Assembly (NCBI GenBank): GCA_963813375.1
Contig: CAWEYT010000008.1
Span: forward strand, 186,001 to 250,000
Direction: 5' to 3'
Length of the DNA stretch: 64,000 nt
Source: DASTFY01 sp963813375
GTDB lineage: Bacteria; Actinomycetota; Acidimicrobiia; Acidimicrobiales; Ilumatobacteraceae
The notes under the pieces were generated by a model, which saw only the letters and a program-made list of their open reading frames with translations, was not told where the DNA came from and searched no databases. Each line of letters begins with the position of its first letter. Positions within the stretch are counted from its first letter, which is position 1. Both the position numbers and the translations under genes were made by a program. Below are positions 51,092-60,618 of the stretch, piece after piece.

Positions 51092-53527
51092 ATGCGCGAG
51101 CGGGCCCGGGCGGTCATCATCGGTGGCGGTGTGGGCGGGGTCAGCATCGCCTACCACCTCAGCCTGCTCGGCTGGAACGACGTCGTGGTGGTGGAGCGGG
51201 ACGCGCTCACCTCGGGGTCGACGTTCCACTCCGCAGGCCTGGTCGGGCAGCTCCGCAGCAGCGTCACGCTGACGCGGATGATGATGTACGGCGCCGAGCT
51301 GTACCGGCGGCTCGGCGAGGAGACCGGGCACGATCCCGGCTGGCACGAGGTGGGCTCGCTGCGCCTGGCCTCGACCCCGGCTCGGCTGGAGGAGCTGACG
51401 AGGCAGGCCGGGTGGGCGCAGACCTTCGGGCTGCCCCTGGAGCTGATCACGACCGAGGAGGCGCACGACCGCTTCCAGGGTCTGTTCGATCCCACCGACG
51501 TGCTGGGCGCGGTCTGGCTGCCCACCGACGGCTGGCTCAACCCCACCGACCTGACGATGGCGTTGGCGGCCGGTGCCCGGTCGCGGGGGGTCGAGATCGC
51601 CACGATGACCCGCGTCACCGGCATCGGCGTGGACGACCACCAGGGCCGGCGGCGGGTCACCCACGTCGACACGGACGACGGCCGCATCACATGTGAGGTG
51701 GTGGTCAACGCCGGGGGCATGTTCGCCCACGAGCTCGGCCGCATGGTCGGCGTCAACGTCCCGGTCGTGCCGATGGCCCACCAGTACGCGCTGACCCGGC
51801 CGCGCCAGACCATCCCCAAGGACCTGCCGACCATGCGGGATCCGGACCGGCTGGTCTACTTCCGCGAGGAGGTCGGCGGGCTGGTGGTCGGCGGCTACGA
51901 GCGCGATCCCGAGCCGTGGTGCGTCGAAGGCATGATCCCTCCCACCTTCAACAACAACCTCCTCCCGCCGGACTGGGACCGGTTCCTGCCCCTGACCGAG
52001 TCGGCCACCACCCTCGTCCCCTGCCTGGCCGACGCCGAGGTGACGCAGCTCATCAACGGCCCGGAGGCCTTCACCCCCGACGGCGAGTTCATCCTCGGCG
52101 AGAGCGAGGTGGCGGGCTTCTTCGTCGCCGCCGGGTTCTGCGCCCACGGCATCGCCGGGGCCGGTGGCAACGGCAAGGTCATGGCGGAGTGGATCGTCGG
52201 CGGCGAACCACCGATGGACCTGTGGAAGATGGACATCCGTCGCTTCGGCGACCAGTACCGCAGCCGCGGCTACGCGCTGGCCCGCACGGACGAGGTGTAC
52301 CGCACCTACTACGACATCGTGTACCCGAACCACGAGCGGCAGGCCGGGCGGCCGCTGCGCGTCCCGCCCGCCTACATGCGTCACGTGGGCCTCGGTGCCG
52401 AGCTGGGCGAGAAGAGCGGCTGGGAGCGCGTCAACTGGTACTGGTCGAACGCCGATCGCGCGCACGAGCCACGACGCCCGAAGGGATGGGCGGGCCAGCT
52501 CTGGTCGACCGCGATCGTCACCGAGCACCTCGCTTGCCGAGAGGCCGTGGCGCTCTTCGACGAGTCCAGCTTCGCCAAGGTCGAGGTCACCGGCCCGGGA
52601 GCGTCCGAGTTCCTGCAGGGCCTGTGCGCCAACGACGTCACCAAGCGGCCCGGTTCGATCGTCTACACGTCGATGCTCAACTCACGCGGCGGCATCGAGG
52701 GTGACGTGACGGTGACCCGCCTGGAGGAGGATCGCTTCCTCATCGTGACCGGCACCGCGTTCGGACGCCACGACCTGACCTGGATCCGCAGCCATCTGCC
52801 GGACGGCACGCCGACGGTCGCCGTCAACGACGTGACGTCGTCGATGACCTGCTACGGGCTGTGGGGGCCGCGGGCGCGCGATGTGCTCTCGTCCGTGTGC
52901 TCGGACGACCTGACGTTCCGCTACATGAGCGCGCGACGGGTGACCGTCGGCGACGTCCCCTGCGTCGCGATGCGCGTCACCTACGTCGGGGAGCTGGGCT
53001 GGGAGCTCTACGCCCCGGCGGAGTACGGGCTCCGGCTGTGGGACACGCTCGTCGAGGCCGGCCGGCCCTTCGGGCTCGTGCCCGCCGGCTACCGCGCCAT
53101 CGACTCCCTCCGCCTGGAGAAGGGCTACCGCGTGTGGGGCTCGGACATCACGTCCGAGACCGATCCGTACTCGGCCGGATTGGGCTTCGCGGTTCGCCTC
53201 GAGAAGGGCGGGTTCCTGGGCTGGGACGCGGTGGCGCCTCTGGCCCCCGACGGCGGGGCATCCCGCCTTGCCTGCCTGGTGCTGGACGACCCGCTGGCCG
53301 TCGCGCTCGGGAACGAGCCCGTGAAGGACGGGACGGACGTGATCGGGCGGGTCACCTCCGGCGGCGTCGGCTACTCGCTCGGGTTGTCGATCGCGTACGC
53401 GTGGCTGCCGGTGGACCTCACGAACCCGGGCACCAGGTTGTCGGTGGAGCTGTTCGGCGAGGCGGTCGGGGCCGAGGTCCATCGCGACCCGCTCTACGAC
53501 AGGGCGGGCGAACGGATCCGCGTCTGA
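51092..53527 (+). CDS. FAD-dependent dimethylglycine/sarcosine dehydrogenase-like protein (DAO-GcvT fusion)
   Basis: 811 residues. The N-terminal FAD domain starts VIIGGGVGGVSIAYHL and has STFHSAGLVGQL, where the histidine is the usual site of covalent FAD attachment in this family; the domain closes with FVAAGFCAHGIAGAGGNGK near residue 355. From about residue 425 there is a GcvT-like tetrahydrofolate domain (SSFAKVEVTGPGASEFLQGL, VTYVGELGWELYAPAEYGLR, LEKGYRVWGSDIT). The reaction is expected to be oxidative demethylation of an N-methyl glycine, passing formaldehyde to THF. The exact substrate is undecided. It is monocistronic and divergent from nuoA. Confidence 0.88.
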   Translation: MRERARAVIIGGGVGGVSIAYHLSLLGWNDVVVVERDALTSGSTFHSAGLVGQLRSSVTLTRMMMYGAELYRRLGEETGHDPGWHEVGSLRLASTPARLEELTRQAGWAQTFGLPLELITTEEAHDRFQGLFDPTDVLGAVWLPTDGWLNPTDLTMALAAGARSRGVEIATMTRVTGIGVDDHQGRRRVTHVDTDDGRITCEVVVNAGGMFAHELGRMVGVNVPVVPMAHQYALTRPRQTIPKDLPTMRDPDRLVYFREEVGGLVVGGYERDPEPWCVEGMIPPTFNNNLLPPDWDRFLPLTESATTLVPCLADAEVTQLINGPEAFTPDGEFILGESEVAGFFVAAGFCAHGIAGAGGNGKVMAEWIVGGEPPMDLWKMDIRRFGDQYRSRGYALARTDEVYRTYYDIVYPNHERQAGRPLRVPPAYMRHVGLGAELGEKSGWERVNWYWSNADRAHEPRRPKGWAGQLWSTAIVTEHLACREAVALFDESSFAKVEVTGPGASEFLQGLCANDVTKRPGSIVYTSMLNSRGGIEGDVTVTRLEEDRFLIVTGTAFGRHDLTWIRSHLPDGTPTVAVNDVTSSMTCYGLWGPRARDVLSSVCSDDLTFRYMSARRVTVGDVPCVAMRVTYVGELGWELYAPAEYGLRLWDTLVEAGRPFGLVPAGYRAIDSLRLEKGYRVWGSDITSETDPYSAGLGFAVRLEKGGFLGWDAVAPLAPDGGASRLACLVLDDPLAVALGNEPVKDGTDVIGRVTSGGVGYSLGLSIAYAWLPVDLTNPGTRLSVELFGEAVGAEVHRDPLYDRAGERIRV

Positions 53528-53556
53528 GCGCACGATCGCCTCGCCATGCGACGCGG

Positions 53557-53634
53557 GCGTACGGGAAGACGGGCGGCGCCCCCCGACACCGCCCGCCTTC
53601 CGATCTGCCGAGCCGAAGCTCAGCTCCCGTACGC
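53557..53634. terminator. Large hairpin between convergent genes
   Basis: GCGTACGGGA (53557-53566) and TCCCGTACGC (53625-53634) are perfect 10-base arms around a 58-base interior, which itself has a GGGCGG/CCGCCC stem. It lies in the 215-base gap between the flavoprotein and the DivIVA-domain gene and can serve both as terminator. Otherwise the gap holds nothing I recognise. Confidence 0.5.
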
Positions 53635-53742
53635 CTCCGGTTCCCCGCGGTGAGCTGGTCTCCGTCGGAACAGCGTGGCACGTTCTTACCACGCGCAGCG
53701 GAGGTGGCGCGCCGATGCCGGTCGGGCTCGGCGCCCTGTGTG

Positions 53743-54726
53743 TCAGACGGGCGTCGGTGCGGCGGTGCCGTTGTCGCGCACCGGCGAGATCACCGGGACC
53801 TCGGCGGTGATGGGATCGGCGGGAGCGTCGGCCGTGCTGGCGGGCGCCGGTGACTCCTCGGCCGGAGGGGCCGGAGCGGCGGGAGCGTCTGGGGCGGCGG
53901 CGGCGCCGTCACCGGCCGCGGCGGCCGCGACCCCCGCAGCCGCGCGGGTGCGCCGGGCCTTGGCCGGCCGCCGCTCGCGGGTGACGGCCACAGAGGCACC
54001 TTCCTCCTGCACCTCTCCCGGACCCTCGATGCTGGGATCGAGTGAGACGAAGGAGGTCGGCGCGGTGACGATCTCCTGCAGGTTGGACGTGAGCCCCGAC
54101 GCGGTCAGGCGGACGTGGTCGATGGCGTCGACGAGGACGTCCCGGCCGGCCAGCAGCTCCCGCAGCTGGACGAGGGCCCGGTCGCGGCGCTCGGCCAGGT
54201 CCTTGAGCACCTGGGCGCGGTGGGCCATGGTCTCGGCGATCAGGCGGTCGGCCTCGCGGCGAGCATCCAACCGCGTCCGCTCGCCCTCATCGCGCGCCTC
54301 GCGCCGGGTGCGGACCGCGTCGGCGTCCGCTTCGTGTGTGACCTTCGTGTGGTAGCTGTCGGCCTCGTTCGTCTTGTTCTTGGCGTAGGTGTCGGCCCCG
54401 CGAACGGTGACGGACGCGTAGTCCTCGGCCCGGGACCTCACCTCGTTGGCGGTGTCCCTGGCCACGAGCAGGAGTCGGGACGACTCCTCGCCGAGGAACT
54501 GGGCCACGGTCGTCTCGTCGACCCGCGAGTTCGCGCGGGACTCGGACTCGGCAAGCCGTTCGGCGTACTCGCCGTTGAGTGCCTGAAGACGGCCGATCTC
54601 CGTGCCCACGGCACGGGCGAAGGCCTGCACTTCCACAGGATCGAACCCGCGGCGGACGATCGGGAAGTTGGCCCGAGCCACCTCGTCGGGGGAGGACGTG
54701 TCGAGGAACCACGGCGCAACGCTCAT
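53743..54726 (-). CDS. DivIVA-domain coiled-coil protein
   Basis: 327 residues. The N-terminal DivIVA-like segment is ARANFPIVRRGFDPVEVQAF (about residues 14-33), followed by ~150 residues of charged coiled coil (EVRSRAEDYASV, EARDEGERTRLDARREADRL). A Pro/Ala/Glu-rich low-complexity tail follows. DivIVA proteins recognise curved membranes at poles and septa in actinobacteria (Wag31); this one is longer and tail-extended, so it is a paralogue and not necessarily the main polar protein. The ATG at 54726 has AGGG upstream. Divergent from threonine dehydratase. Confidence 0.75.
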   Translation of the reverse strand: MSVAPWFLDTSSPDEVARANFPIVRRGFDPVEVQAFARAVGTEIGRLQALNGEYAERLAESESRANSRVDETTVAQFLGEESSRLLLVARDTANEVRSRAEDYASVTVRGADTYAKNKTNEADSYHTKVTHEADADAVRTRREARDEGERTRLDARREADRLIAETMAHRAQVLKDLAERRDRALVQLRELLAGRDVLVDAIDHVRLTASGLTSNLQEIVTAPTSFVSLDPSIEGPGEVQEEGASVAVTRERRPAKARRTRAAAGVAAAAAGDGAAAAPDAPAAPAPPAEESPAPASTADAPADPITAEVPVISPVRDNGTAAPTPV

Positions 54727-54871
54727 GTTGCGACCCTGTTTCAGTTTCAATGACCCCGCAAGCGGGACCACGTGGTCGCCCACGCAACGGTGTCGAGAGC
54801 CCCGGATCCTGCCACGCACCGTGGCTGTGCCTGCACCGCCCGGCGTCGGTATCCGCCCGCGCCGCCCGCAG

Positions 54872-54877
54872 TACGGT
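54872..54877 (+). promoter_or_regulatory. TACGGT -10 element 7 bases before the threonine dehydratase
   Basis: TANNNT, then CACGGCG, then the ATG at 54885; no Shine-Dalgarno. Leaderless spacing; supports this start over upstream in-frame codons. Confidence 0.45.
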
Positions 54878-54884
54878 CACGGCG

Positions 54885-56120
54885 ATGGGGGTGCTGCCGA
54901 CCGAGCGGTCCGGATCGACGGGACTCGATCCGGAGCTCATACGCCAGGCCCGCATCGCAGGTGAAGGCGTCGTCAAGCGGACACCCATGGTGTCCAGCAC
55001 GACCATCGGCGACCGTGTCGGCGGGCGGGTCGTGCTCAAGGCGGAGAGCCTGCAGAGCACCGGATCGTTCAAGATCCGGGGCGCGCTGTCCAAGCTGCGC
55101 GATCTCGGCGCGCAGGCGGAGGCGGGCGTCGTGGCGGGAAGTGCGGGCAACCACGCCCAAGCGGTCGCCTTCGCCGCTCGCCACCTCGGCGTGCCCTGCG
55201 AGATCTTCGTCCCCGAGGGCGCGTCGATCGCCAAGGCCGAGGCCACCCGCTCCTACGGCGCGACGGTGTGCCAGACCGGCGAGACGGTGGATGCCGCGGT
55301 GGCCGCCGCCCGCACCCGGGCCGACGAGACGGGCATGGCCTTCATCCACCCCTTCGACGACCTGGCCATCGTCGCCGGTCAGGCCACGCTGGGGCTCGAA
55401 CTGGTCGAGGACGTGCCCGACCTCCGTCGCGTCATCGTGCCGGTCGGCGGAGGGGGGCTGGCCAGCGGGGTGGCGATCGCCGTCAAGCAGGCCGATCCCA
55501 CCGTGTCGGTGGTGGGCGTCCAGGTCGACGGGTGCGCGCCCTACGCCAACCAGTCCGTGGCCGGCGGACCGATCACGACCTTGGCGGACGGCATCGCGGT
55601 GAAGATGCCCGGCCGGCTGACCCGGCCGCTGGTGGACGCCTGGGTGGACGACATCGTGACGGTCGGAGAGGACGAGGTGGCCGACGCCATGATGTTCCTG
55701 ATGGAGAGGGCCAAGCTCTTCGTCGAGGGCGGTGGCGCGGTCGGGGTCGCCGCGCTGATGGCCGAGCGGGTGGCACCGGCCCGCGCCGGGGTGACCGCGG
55801 TCGTGCTCTCGGGCGGCAACGTCGATCTCGGTGTGCTCCCCGGGCTCATCCGGCGGGCCGAGACGCTGGCCGGTCGGCGGCTCATCCTCTTCGTGCGCAT
55901 CAGCGACCGGCCGGGCGGCCTGGCCCGCCTGCTCAACGTCATCAGCGAGGAGCGGGCCAACGTCATCGAGGTCGAGCACGTGCGGGAGGGCGTGGACCTG
56001 CACGTGCGGGAGACCGGGGTGCAGATCGCCATGGAGGTCCGCAACCGCGAGCACGCGGACCGCATCGTCGCCGCCGTTCGCTCGGCCGGCTACCTCGTCA
56101 ACGAACCCACGCCCCGCTGA
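54885..56120 (+). CDS. ilvA: Threonine dehydratase (threonine ammonia-lyase)
   Basis: 411 residues. PLP-dependent fold-type II: the PLP lysine is in STGSFKIRGAL, the substrate loop is AGSAGNHAQAVA, and the phosphate-binding glycine loop is VPVGGGGLASG. A C-terminal ACT-like regulatory domain (FVRISDRPGGLARLLNVISE) is present as a single copy, which fits the shorter catabolic/TdcB-ilvA2 type and not the double-ACT biosynthetic form. It makes 2-oxobutanoate and ammonia. It faces the aldehyde dehydrogenase gene, four bases apart. Confidence 0.92.
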   Translation: MGVLPTERSGSTGLDPELIRQARIAGEGVVKRTPMVSSTTIGDRVGGRVVLKAESLQSTGSFKIRGALSKLRDLGAQAEAGVVAGSAGNHAQAVAFAARHLGVPCEIFVPEGASIAKAEATRSYGATVCQTGETVDAAVAAARTRADETGMAFIHPFDDLAIVAGQATLGLELVEDVPDLRRVIVPVGGGGLASGVAIAVKQADPTVSVVGVQVDGCAPYANQSVAGGPITTLADGIAVKMPGRLTRPLVDAWVDDIVTVGEDEVADAMMFLMERAKLFVEGGGAVGVAALMAERVAPARAGVTAVVLSGGNVDLGVLPGLIRRAETLAGRRLILFVRISDRPGGLARLLNVISEERANVIEVEHVREGVDLHVRETGVQIAMEVRNREHADRIVAAVRSAGYLVNEPTPR

Positions 56121-56124
56121 CCTC

Positions 56125-57486
56125 CTACGAGGTGGAGAAGAAGACGGTCTTCAGCTCGCTGTAGGCGGCCAGGGCCTGCATCGACAGCTCACGACCGAGG
56201 CCGCTGCTCTTGAACCCGCCGAAGGGGGTGGCGACGCGGACGGAGGAGTTCGAGTTGATCGACAGGGTGCCCGCCTCGAGCGCGCGGGCGACCCGCAGCG
56301 CCCGGCTCCCGTCCCCCGACCAGATCGAGCCCGACAGCCCGTAGGAGGAGTCGTTGGCGATGGCGATGGCGTCCGCCTCGTCGTCGAAGGGGACGACGGC
56401 GACGACAGGGCCGAACACCTCCTCCCGGAAGAGCGGGCTGGCGGGGTCGGCGGGAGCCACGACCGTGCACGGGAACCAGAAGCCGGGACCCGGAGGCACG
56501 GAGCCTCGGAACGCGGCGTCGACCCCGTCGACGAAGCCCTCCACCTTGGCGCGGTGGGCGGCGCTCACCAGCGGACCGACCTCGGTCTGCTCGGCGAGGG
56601 GATCGCCCACCACCACCCCCGCGGCGGCGTCCACGAGGAGGGAGACGAAGCGGTCGAAGACCGTTCGCTCGACGAGGACGCGGCTGCGGGCGCAGCAGTC
56701 CTGCCCGGTGTTGTCGAACACGGCGTAGGGCGCGGCGGCCGCGGCAGCCTCGAGGTCGGCATCGGCGAACACGATGTTGGCGCTCTTGCCACCGAGCTCC
56801 AGCGTCACCCGCTTCACCTGGTCGGCGCACCCGGCCATGATGCGCTTGCCGACCGCGGTCGACCCCGTGAACCCGATCTTCGCCACGTCCGGGTGTTCGA
56901 CCAGCCGCCACCCGGCCTCGGCGCCCGTCCCGACGACGACCTCCAGCACGCCCTCCGGCAGGCCCGCTTCGAGCGCCAGCTCGCCGAGCCGGACCGTCGT
57001 GAGGGGCGTCAGCTCGGACGGCTTGAGCACGACGGTGTTGCCGCAGGCCAACGCCGGACCGAGCTTCCAGCTGGCGATGAGGAGCGGGAAGTTCCAGGGC
57101 GTGATGAGCCCGACCACGCCGAGCGGTTCATGGAAGGTCATGGCGACGCCACCGGCCACGGGCACGGTGTCCCCGACGTGCTTGTCCACGCTGCCGGCGT
57201 AGTAGTGGAAGACATCGACCGCGGCCCCGACCTCGCCCCGGCTGGAGGTGATCGGCTTGCCGACGTTGGCGGTCTCGAGGCCGGCCAGCTCGTCCCTGTG
57301 GTCATCGATCACCTCGGCCAGGCGGCGCAGCAGTCGAGCCCGGTCGGCCGGGGCCACCGCCCGCCAGGCCGGGCCCGCGGCCTGCGCCGCGGCGACCGCC
57401 CGGTCCACCTCGTCCGCGCCGGCCAGCTCCTGGTGGGCCAGGACCTCCTCGGTGGCCGGGTTGAGGACGTCGAGCGAGGCGCTCAT
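56125..57486 (-). CDS. NAD(P)-dependent aldehyde dehydrogenase
   Basis: 453 residues, class of betaine-aldehyde / general aldehyde dehydrogenases. TPWNFPLLIASWKLGPALA (oxyanion Asn), GFTGSTAVGKRI (nucleotide loop), LELGGKSANIV (catalytic Glu), NTGQDCCARSR (catalytic Cys), and EVFGPVVAVVPF. Start ATG 57486, only six bases after the nuoN2 stop, so it is read from the complex I cluster 2 transcript. Substrate not determined. Confidence 0.93.
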   Translation of the reverse strand: MSASLDVLNPATEEVLAHQELAGADEVDRAVAAAQAAGPAWRAVAPADRARLLRRLAEVIDDHRDELAGLETANVGKPITSSRGEVGAAVDVFHYYAGSVDKHVGDTVPVAGGVAMTFHEPLGVVGLITPWNFPLLIASWKLGPALACGNTVVLKPSELTPLTTVRLGELALEAGLPEGVLEVVVGTGAEAGWRLVEHPDVAKIGFTGSTAVGKRIMAGCADQVKRVTLELGGKSANIVFADADLEAAAAAAPYAVFDNTGQDCCARSRVLVERTVFDRFVSLLVDAAAGVVVGDPLAEQTEVGPLVSAAHRAKVEGFVDGVDAAFRGSVPPGPGFWFPCTVVAPADPASPLFREEVFGPVVAVVPFDDEADAIAIANDSSYGLSGSIWSGDGSRALRVARALEAGTLSINSNSSVRVATPFGGFKSSGLGRELSMQALAAYSELKTVFFSTS

Positions 57487-57492
57487 GCGTCG

Positions 57493-59028
57493 CTACGGGC
57501 CGGCGGAGGTCAGGATGCTGGGCACCGCGTCGCGGGCGTAGTCGATCAGCCACCAGGGCAGGAACCCGACCACCACCGTGAAGGCCAGGGTGAGCGTGAG
57601 TCCGATACCGGCGCTCAGCGGCACCCGCACGGGCGGCTGGTCGGCGTCCCCCGGCTCCGGATCGGCCAGGTACATGCTCACGATGATGCGCAGGTAGACG
57701 AAGGCGGCGATGACGGAGGACACCATCGCGATGACGGCGAGGATGTAGCTCTCGGCGTCCACGGCGGCGGCGATCACCCCGAACTTCGCCACGAACCCGG
57801 TGGTGAGGGGCACGCCGGCCTGGGCGAGCAGGAAGATCGTGAGGGCGAGGGCCAGCACCGGCCTGCTCCGCGACAACCCGCGGAAGGCGTCGAGCGACTG
57901 GTCGCCGTCGCGGGCCCGCGAGACGAGGGTGACGACGCCGAAGGTCCCGAGCACGATCACGGCGTAGGCCAGCAGGTAGACGAGGACGGACGCCGTGCCG
58001 CGGTTGTCACCGTTGTCACCCAGCCGACCGGCCGCCTCGACGCCGACCAGGATGAAACCGGCGTGGCTGATCGAGGAGTAGGCCAGCATCCGCTTGACGT
58101 TGGTCTGCACCACGGCGAGCACGGCCCCGCCCAGCACGGTGAGCACGGCCAGGACCCAGATCACCGGGAGCCAGTCCTGCTCGTAGGGGGCCAGGCCGAC
58201 CACGACCACGCGCAGCATGGCCGCGAACGCGGCCGCCTTGGCCGCCGAGGCCATGAACCCGGTGACCGGTGTCGGCGCCCCCTGGTAGACGTCGGGCGTC
58301 CAGGTGTGGAAGGGGACGGCGGCCACCTTGAAGCTCAGCCCCACGAGCAGGAGCGCGATGCCCGCCAGCAGCAGGCCGTTCTCCAAGAGCACGTTCTGGT
58401 CCAGGTAGTCCAGGATCCGTTCCAGGTTCGTGGAGCCGGTCGCGCCGTAGATGAGGGCGATGCCGTACAGCAGGAAGGCGGACGAGAAGCCGCCCAGGAT
58501 GAAGTACTTGAGGCCGGACTCCTGGCTCTCGAGGCGGCGGAGCTGGCTGGCCGCCATGACGTAGAGGGCCAGCGAGAGCGCCTCGAAACCGAGGAAGAGC
58601 ACGATGAGATCGTTGGCCGACGCCATGATCACGCCGCCCGCGGCCGACATCAGCATCAGCGCGTAGACCTCGACACCATCGAGGTCGATGCGCCTGAGGT
58701 AGTCGTCCAGGAACAGCGCGGACACCAGCACGGCCACACAGATGGTGAAGGTGACGAAGAGCGAGAACCCGTCCAGCCCCAGCGCCCCTCCCACCAGGCT
58801 CTTCGGCCCGTCGTCCTGCACGTCGTTCCACAGCAGCACCGTGAACGTGCCGGCCACGCCGGCCACGATCGCCGTGAACAGGGCGTATCCGCCCCGCGGC
58901 CAGCGGCCCGGGAAGAGCGCGGCCAGCAGCATGAGCACCAGCCCACCGCCGACCAACGAGAGGAGCGGCGCGAGGGAGTACCACTGGACCTCGGGGCCCA
59001 CGAAGTCGGACGCCTGCGCCAGGAGCAT
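57493..59028 (-). CDS. nuoN: Complex I subunit NuoN, cluster 2
   Basis: 511 residues. Conserved FLGFEALSLALYVMAAS, HTWTPDVYQGAPTPVTGFMA, TNVKRMLAYSSISHAGFILV and AGVPLTTGFVAKF. It differs from the cluster 1 protein throughout and so is a true paralogue. Last nuo gene of this cluster, followed closely by the aldehyde dehydrogenase. Frame intact. Confidence 0.95.
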   Translation of the reverse strand: MLLAQASDFVGPEVQWYSLAPLLSLVGGGLVLMLLAALFPGRWPRGGYALFTAIVAGVAGTFTVLLWNDVQDDGPKSLVGGALGLDGFSLFVTFTICVAVLVSALFLDDYLRRIDLDGVEVYALMLMSAAGGVIMASANDLIVLFLGFEALSLALYVMAASQLRRLESQESGLKYFILGGFSSAFLLYGIALIYGATGSTNLERILDYLDQNVLLENGLLLAGIALLLVGLSFKVAAVPFHTWTPDVYQGAPTPVTGFMASAAKAAAFAAMLRVVVVGLAPYEQDWLPVIWVLAVLTVLGGAVLAVVQTNVKRMLAYSSISHAGFILVGVEAAGRLGDNGDNRGTASVLVYLLAYAVIVLGTFGVVTLVSRARDGDQSLDAFRGLSRSRPVLALALTIFLLAQAGVPLTTGFVAKFGVIAAAVDAESYILAVIAMVSSVIAAFVYLRIIVSMYLADPEPGDADQPPVRVPLSAGIGLTLTLAFTVVVGFLPWWLIDYARDAVPSILTSAGP

Positions 59029-59061
59029 CAGCCGCCCTCCCCTTCGTTCTCGGTGGAGGCT

Positions 59062-60618
59062 TCAGCTCTCCTCGGCCGACTCCTCCTCGAGCTCGATCGG
59101 CCCCCGCTCCGCCACCTCGGGCTCCTCGTAGTCGCTGCGGCCCTCGACGTGGGTGATCAGCCGCTCGACGCTCGGCTCGATGCGCTCGAGCATCGGCTTG
59201 GGGTACACGCCGATGAAGACGATGAGCGCCACCAGCGGCGCGAGGACCAGCCCCTCCTTCCAGTGCAGCTCGGCGAAGCCCTCGTTCTCCTCGCTGGGTT
59301 CACCGTGGAAGACCCGCTGGTACGCCCACAGCAGGTAGAGGGCGGCGAACACGACACCGAACGCGGCGACGACCACCCACCAGCGCGCCGTCAGGAAGGC
59401 GCCGATGAGGATCAGGAACTCGCCGACGAAGCCGTTGAGGCCGGGCACAGCGATCGACGACATCATCACCACGGTGAACACGGCGGCGAACACCGGCGCC
59501 ACCTTCTGCAGCCCGTTGAGCGCGGAGATCTCGCGGGTGTGGCGCCGCTCGACGATGAAGCCGACGAGGAGGAAGAGGGCACCGGTGCTCAGGCCGTGGT
59601 TGATCATCTGCAGCACGCCCCCGGTGAGGGACTGCCGCGTGAGCGCGAACGTGCCGAGGACGATGAAGCCGAGGTGGGCGACGGACGAGTAGGCGATGAC
59701 CTGCTTCAGGTCCTTCTGCATGGTGGCGACGATGGCGCCGTAGGTGATCCCGATCACCCCGAGCGTCAGCAGGGCGGGCGCGAACCACTCGGCGGCCTCG
59801 GGGAAGAGGAACAGGCCGAAGCGCACGAGGCCGTAGGTGCCCAGCTTCAGCATGACGCCGGCCAGGATGACCGAGCCCGCCGTGGGCGCCTGGGTGTGGG
59901 CATGGGGAAGCCACGTGTGCAGCGGGAAGATCGGCACCTTCACCGCGAACGCGATGGCGAACGAGGCGAAGAGCCAGCGTGCCGTCGTGGGCGCGAAGTC
60001 GCCCTGCTCGGCGATCGTGACCAGATCGAAGGTCAGGCGGCCGCCGTTCTGCTCGCTGAACAGGAACGCGGTGGCGAGGACACCCACGAGCATGAAGGCC
60101 GAGCCGGCCATGGTGAACAGGAAGAACTTGACCGCCGCGTAGACCCGATCGGCGTAGCCCCACCCGCCGATGAGGAAGTACATCGGCACGAGGACGATCT
60201 CGAAGAAGACGAAGAACAGGAACAGGTCGAGCGAGAGGAACGCCCCCATGAGCCCGGCCTCCAGCAGGAGCATCCAGGCCATGTAGGGCTTGGCGTCGTG
60301 GTGCGGGTCGGCGCCCAGCAGTGCGAGGGGGAACAGCACGCCGGTGAGGACGACCAGGAACAGCGAGATGCCGTCGACGCCCAGGTTCCAGGCGATCCCC
60401 CACTCCTCGATCCACGGGTGGAACGACGTGAACTGGAAGCCGGCGTCACCGGTGGCGAAGCTGGCCAGCAGCGAGATCGTGAGCGCCAGCTCCCCCACCG
60501 TGAAGGCCACGGCGACCGGGCGGATGAGCTCGCTGCGCGAACGAGGCAGCAGCGCCAGCACGAGCGCGGCCACGGCCGGCAGCACGATGATCGCGGTGAG
60601 GATCGGGAAGCCGTCCAT
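59062..60618 (-). CDS. nuoM: Complex I subunit NuoM, cluster 2
   Basis: 518 residues. FFVFFEIVLVPMYFLIGGWG, FPLHTWLPHAHTQAPTAGSV, KDLKQVIAYSSVAHLGFIVL and AVPGLNGFVGEFL. The ATG at 60618 overlaps the nuoL stop (TGATG), which sets the start although the frame is open much further upstream. The C-terminal tail is acidic (EEPEVAERGPIELEEESAEE). Confidence 0.95.
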   Translation of the reverse strand: MDGFPILTAIIVLPAVAALVLALLPRSRSELIRPVAVAFTVGELALTISLLASFATGDAGFQFTSFHPWIEEWGIAWNLGVDGISLFLVVLTGVLFPLALLGADPHHDAKPYMAWMLLLEAGLMGAFLSLDLFLFFVFFEIVLVPMYFLIGGWGYADRVYAAVKFFLFTMAGSAFMLVGVLATAFLFSEQNGGRLTFDLVTIAEQGDFAPTTARWLFASFAIAFAVKVPIFPLHTWLPHAHTQAPTAGSVILAGVMLKLGTYGLVRFGLFLFPEAAEWFAPALLTLGVIGITYGAIVATMQKDLKQVIAYSSVAHLGFIVLGTFALTRQSLTGGVLQMINHGLSTGALFLLVGFIVERRHTREISALNGLQKVAPVFAAVFTVVMMSSIAVPGLNGFVGEFLILIGAFLTARWWVVVAAFGVVFAALYLLWAYQRVFHGEPSEENEGFAELHWKEGLVLAPLVALIVFIGVYPKPMLERIEPSVERLITHVEGRSDYEEPEVAERGPIELEEESAEES

